A stretch of 28,538 nucleotides of DNA from Syntrophales bacterium (GTDB taxonomy: Bacteria > Desulfobacterota > Syntrophia > Syntrophales > UBA2251). Within the stretch, counting starts at the first letter, position 1; every line of letters starts with the position of its first letter. Below are positions 25,296 to 28,538 of the stretch, piece after piece. The DNA lies in assembly GCA_023230905.1 (NCBI GenBank), contig JALNWL010000012.1, positions 1 to 28,538 of the forward strand, in the 5' to 3' direction. The notes beneath the pieces are model-generated. The model had not been told where the DNA came from and did not search any database. It worked only from the letters and a program-made list of their open reading frames with translations. The translations under genes were made by a program, and so were the position numbers.

Positions 25296-27236
25296 ATGAC
25301 GCGGCGAACGCAAAACAACGACGCGCGGATCACCCCGCAAGAGCTGCGCCGAAACGGCGTCCGGCAGGTCCTTGAAAAAATCCGCCGGGCGGGTGGTTAT
25401 TACGTCACCAATACGGAGCGCGATCTGTCCCAGTCCGATTTCAAGAACCGGATCATGCCCCATACGCAGTTCCTCGTGGCCCCGCAGCGTAACGACGCCG
25501 GGTTCTTCTCTATCGAAATCACCGGCGGCGCGTCCGTCCATGTGGACATGCTGCGCAAGCAGATGAATCCGCTCGAAAAACTGGAGGTCCTGTCCGCCAA
25601 CATGCCCGACACGCTGTTCCAGACCCTGTGCCGGGGTGTCAACCTCTTCGGGTATCGTCCCTATCCGGAAAACGTGATCCGTCTGACGGTGCGGAGCTTC
25701 GCGCGTTATGTGCACGTCTGGCGGGTGTTCGACTTTCTGAACCACGTTTCTAACATGATCCCCGTCTTCGAGGAGGTGCGCGAGTCCGGTGCCATTCTGG
25801 AACCGTCCATCTGCTTTTCCACGGGACCCGAGCACACGGACGCCTACTATGTCGGCAAGGTGGGGGAGATCCTCGCGGTGACCGGAGAAGACATCCTCCT
25901 GTGCATCAAGAACCACGGCGGCCTGGGGACGCCCAAACGGATAGGGGCGCTGGTGCGCGCCATCCGCGAGCGGTACCCGGACCTCGTCATCCACTATCAC
26001 GGCCACAACACCGACGGCGCCGATTTGGGCCGGATCGTCGCGGCCGTGAAAAACGGGGCGAAGATCGTCGACGCGAGCGACCACGCCATGACGGGCTTTT
26101 ACGGCCCCCCCCCGCTGCTGACAGCGGTGGACATTCTCAGCGACGAGGGCTACGAAGCGGCCGGGCTCAACCGCCAGGCGGTGATCGACGCCTCGAACAT
26201 TCTCCGCGGCGAGCGTGAACATTACCGAGACTTCGAATCGCAGTTCCTGGGGTTCGATCCCACGGCTCAGATCCACAAGCTTCCCGGCGGCGCCACGGGG
26301 TCGAGCTTCGAGCAGGCCGTCAAGGGCGGCTTCCTGCACCAGATGCCCAACATCCTCCAGAACGAGCTGCCCCGCGTCCACGTGGAACTGGGGAACTGGT
26401 GGAGCGTGACGCCGGGATCCCAGATCCTCTGGACCACGGCGGTGAACAACGTCCTGAAGGGGGCGCGTTACCGGGACGCCAACGACGACCTGAAGAGCCT
26501 AATGCTGGGCCGCTACGGGGAATTCCCGTTCTATCGTCCATCGGATTCAATTTATGAGGCCGTGTTCGGGAAGAACTGGAAGGCGATCCTCGAGCACGAG
26601 GGCGGCTATCAGCGCATCGAGGACGTCGATCTCGCCGTGGAGCGGAAGGTCCTGGAGCACCGGATCGGCCGCGCCGCGACGGACGATGAATTGGTCTTGT
26701 ATCTCCAGCACCCGAACGATGCCGTCGATTTTTTCAAGTTCGAGGCCAAATACGGAAAGACCTGGGTCCTTTCTCCGAACATCTGGTTCCGAAAGGGTGG
26801 ATTCGGTCTCGGCGACAAGTTCGAGATCCCTGACGCTTACGGGCGGCTGCACGCAGTCGAAATCGGCCCCAAGCGAAGGACGAAGGCGGGCGATGCCGTG
26901 ACCTATCTCGTCATCGACCATCACCCGGAGCCCATTCTGACGGAGCTGGAGGGCGAGGGCGTACCCGCGAAAAAGAAGATTTCCTTCACCCCGAAGGAAA
27001 TCGAGGCACTGGCCAAAACCGGAGACGTCCGCTCCCAGATCATCGGCACGGTCAGCGAGATCCCCATATCCGAGGGAGAAGAGGTATCCGCGGGCCAGAT
27101 TTTGATCGTCCTCGAGGCCATGAAGATGCTCAACAACGTCATTGCAGAAATCAACGGCCGGGTGGCGGAAATACTTGTCGCCCCCGGGGATCGCGTCGAG
27201 GTCGGCGACCCGCTAATCGTCGTCCGGACCGAGTGA
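25296..27236 (+). CDS. diverged carboxyltransferase-biotin carrier protein (PycB/OadA-like)
   Basis: 646 aa. An HMGL-like TIM-barrel carboxyltransferase (about 30-330), a PYC/OADA helical domain (about 340-560) and a C-terminal biotinyl domain with biotin lysine K610 in LEAMKML. Metal ligands are conserved: D43 (TERDLSQS, family RDAHQS), K205 (CIKNHGGLG, family CIKDMAGLL) and H235/H237 (HYHGHNTDG, family HLHTHDTSG). Other positions differ from pyruvate and oxaloacetate carboxylases: GGATYD reads GGASVH, KDM reads KNH and PGGMYSNL reads PGGATGSS. The enzyme is therefore probably an active biotin-dependent carboxylase, but its substrate is uncertain. No membrane decarboxylase beta subunit is next to it. 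AGGA lies 8 nt before ATG 25296. Confidence 0.88.
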   Translation: MTRRTQNNDARITPQELRRNGVRQVLEKIRRAGGYYVTNTERDLSQSDFKNRIMPHTQFLVAPQRNDAGFFSIEITGGASVHVDMLRKQMNPLEKLEVLSANMPDTLFQTLCRGVNLFGYRPYPENVIRLTVRSFARYVHVWRVFDFLNHVSNMIPVFEEVRESGAILEPSICFSTGPEHTDAYYVGKVGEILAVTGEDILLCIKNHGGLGTPKRIGALVRAIRERYPDLVIHYHGHNTDGADLGRIVAAVKNGAKIVDASDHAMTGFYGPPPLLTAVDILSDEGYEAAGLNRQAVIDASNILRGEREHYRDFESQFLGFDPTAQIHKLPGGATGSSFEQAVKGGFLHQMPNILQNELPRVHVELGNWWSVTPGSQILWTTAVNNVLKGARYRDANDDLKSLMLGRYGEFPFYRPSDSIYEAVFGKNWKAILEHEGGYQRIEDVDLAVERKVLEHRIGRAATDDELVLYLQHPNDAVDFFKFEAKYGKTWVLSPNIWFRKGGFGLGDKFEIPDAYGRLHAVEIGPKRRTKAGDAVTYLVIDHHPEPILTELEGEGVPAKKKISFTPKEIEALAKTGDVRSQIIGTVSEIPISEGEEVSAGQILIVLEAMKMLNNVIAEINGRVAEILVAPGDRVEVGDPLIVVRTE

Positions 27237-27280
27237 CCGGGGAGGATGCTTCCCATCAAGGCAGGTTTGTGATAAGAGCG

Positions 27281-27308
27281 AAAGCCGGTAGCCTATACCG
27301 GCTTTTTT
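27281..27308 (+). terminator. rho-independent terminator abutting the secA start
   Basis: Perfect 9-bp stem AAGCCGGTA (27282-27290) / TACCGGCTT (27296-27304), a 5-nt loop and a run of six T (27303-27308). It ends the carboxylase operon 44 bp after the stop and finishes one base before an in-frame ATG of secA (27309). Confidence 0.85.
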
Positions 27309-27310
27309 AT

Positions 27311-27314
27311 GGAG
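27311..27314 (+). promoter_or_regulatory. ribosome binding site deciding the secA start
   Basis: GGAG six bases before ATG 27321. The earlier ATG 27309 would have only the terminator T-run upstream, so translation should begin at 27321. Confidence 0.5.
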
Positions 27315-27320
27315 TCCTCG

Positions 27321-28538
27321 ATGATCGATGCCATTCTGCGAAAAATCGTGGGCAGCAAGAACGACCGCGAACTGAAGCGGCTCGGGTTTCTGCTCGAAGA
27401 GATCAATGATCTGGAGCCGGTATTCGTGGCGTTATCCGACGCCGAACTGGCCGCCAAGACCCCCTGTTTCAAGGAAAAAATCGACAATGGGGCCTCCTGC
27501 GACGACATCCTGACCGAGGCATTCGCCGCGGCGCGGGAGGCGGCGCGACGGACCCTCGGAATGCGGCCGTTCGACGTCCAGATCATCGGCGGGATCGTCC
27601 TGCACGAGGGGAAGATCGCGGAGATGAAGACGGGGGAAGGGAAAACCCTCGCCGCGACGCTGCCCCTGTACCTGAATGCCCTGACGGGCCGTGGGTGTCA
27701 CGTCGTGACGGTGAACGACTATCTGGCCCGACGCGACGCCGAATGGATGGGGCCGGTCTACCTGATGATGGGATTGTCGGTCGGAGTCGTCGTCCACGGC
27801 ATGGACGACACCGAGCGCCGAGCGGCCTATCATGCTGACATCACCTACGGCACGAACAACGAGTTCGGTTTCGACTACCTCCGGGACAACATGAAATTCA
27901 CCCTGGATGACTACGTCCAGCGGGACTTTCACTACGCCATCGTCGACGAGGTGGACAGCATCCTGATTGACGAAGCCCGAACGCCGCTCATCATTTCCGG
28001 ACCCTCGGAGGAGTCCACCGACAAGTACTATCGGATCAACCAGGTCATTCCCCGCCTGAAGAAGGATCAGGACTACACGATCGACGAAAAAAGTCGCACC
28101 GTCGCCCTGACGGAGGACGGCGTCGCCCGTACGGAAAACGCCCTCAAGGTCCAGAACCTCTACGAACCCAGAAATATGGAGATCCTGCACCACGTCAACC
28201 AGGCCCTCAAGGCCCACACCCTCTTCAAGCGGGACGTGGATTATGTCGTGAAAGAGGGGCAGGTCATCATCGTCGATGAGTTCACCGGCCGGATCATGCC
28301 GGGACGACGCTACAGCGACGGCCTGCACCAGGCCCTCGAGGCCAAGGAGCATGTCAAGGTCGAACGGGAAAACCAGACCCTGGCCTCCATCACGTTTCAG
28401 AACTATTTCCGCATGTACGAGAAACTGGCGGGCATGACCGGCACGGCGGACACGGAAGCGGCGGAGTTCAAGAAGATCTACAACCTGGACGTGCTCATCA
28501 TTCCGACCAACAAGCCGATGATCCGTCAGGATCACACC
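27321..28538 (+). CDS. secA: preprotein translocase ATPase SecA, N-terminal part (3' end outside window)
   Basis: 406 codons are visible of a protein normally about 850-950 aa; no stop before the window end. Motor that pushes unfolded preproteins through SecYEG. Walker A is AEMKTGEGKT, followed by VTVNDYLARRDAEWM, GTNNEFGFDYLRDNM and the DEAD-type Walker B region VDEVDSILIDEARTPLIISG, then the preprotein cross-linking domain and VDEFTGRIMPGRRYSDGLHQALEAKE. The last visible block is GMTGTADTEAAEFKKIYNLDV. The N-terminus MIDAILRKIVGSKNDRELKRL is typical. No promoter was found between the upstream terminator and the gene. Confidence 0.97.
   Translation, partial: MIDAILRKIVGSKNDRELKRLGFLLEEINDLEPVFVALSDAELAAKTPCFKEKIDNGASCDDILTEAFAAAREAARRTLGMRPFDVQIIGGIVLHEGKIAEMKTGEGKTLAATLPLYLNALTGRGCHVVTVNDYLARRDAEWMGPVYLMMGLSVGVVVHGMDDTERRAAYHADITYGTNNEFGFDYLRDNMKFTLDDYVQRDFHYAIVDEVDSILIDEARTPLIISGPSEESTDKYYRINQVIPRLKKDQDYTIDEKSRTVALTEDGVARTENALKVQNLYEPRNMEILHHVNQALKAHTLFKRDVDYVVKEGQVIIVDEFTGRIMPGRRYSDGLHQALEAKEHVKVERENQTLASITFQNYFRMYEKLAGMTGTADTEAAEFKKIYNLDVLIIPTNKPMIRQDHT

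Noticed and set aside
23771..25333. A 520-codon minus-strand frame opposite the biotin carboxylase gene
   Set aside because: The plus-strand frame codes an unmistakable ATP-grasp carboxylase; the antisense product has no motif or ribosome site of its own.
27432..28535. A 367-codon minus-strand frame near the window end
   Set aside because: It is antisense to secA, whose frame is intact through the window end and matches SecA throughout.

Overview
This 28.5-kb, GC-rich, densely packed chromosomal window carries about 23 protein genes. It has no tRNA, rRNA, insertion sequence, CRISPR array or phage gene that I can see. The gene set and sequence style (lepA-hemW, a second EF-G, FmdB zinc ribbon, an adenylate kinase P-loop of GPNGSGKGTQ type, a split biotin-dependent carboxylase, HprK next to RapZ) suggest a Gram-negative bacterium of the Desulfobacterota / former Deltaproteobacteria, possibly a syntrophic lineage. 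This is an inference from recalled family resemblance, not a computed placement.

Layout. (1) 1-1673, +: the 3' part of an HPr-kinase-like gene overlapping rapZ. (2) 1670-3007, -: a membrane-anchored M23 peptidase whose stop codon overlaps the rapZ stop. (3) 3123-8931, +: a long operon from one good sigma70-type promoter: coaBC, family-4 uracil-DNA glycosylase, long NfeD protease, slipin, a small LiaI/LiaF-like membrane protein, an MtnX-like HAD phosphatase and a free-standing cyclic-nucleotide-binding domain. (4) 9007-14456, -: a KefB-type antiporter with its own promoter, then lepA and hemW. (5) 14514-15714, -: fmdB, then adk with its own promoter, a strongly structured leader and a clear terminator. 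(6) 15926-17119, +: a fold-type I aminotransferase. (7) 17127-19825, -: a promoter with perfect -35, a small conserved-looking gene, ligA and acyP, all translationally coupled. (8) 19903-20877, +: promoter, HIT protein, LapA-domain protein, terminator. (9) 20951-23671, -: promoter, EF-G-2-type fusA and a MogA/MoaB protein. (10) 23708-27308, +: promoter, biotin carboxylase, a diverged carboxyltransferase-biotin carrier fusion, terminator. (11) 27321-end, +: N-terminal half of secA, cut by the window edge.

Most of the window is housekeeping (CoA synthesis, DNA ligation and repair, translation GTPases, nucleotide balance, protein export). The parts most worth a second look are these: the NfeD-slipin operon ending in an orphan cNMP-binding domain; the shared inverted repeat sitting exactly between the two divergent promoters of fusA2 and the carboxylase operon; the carboxyltransferase with altered active-site motifs; the intrinsic terminator abutting the secA start; the about 60-bp imperfect hairpin in the adk leader; and the degenerate HPr kinase. 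I saw no clearly new multi-gene defence or mobile system.
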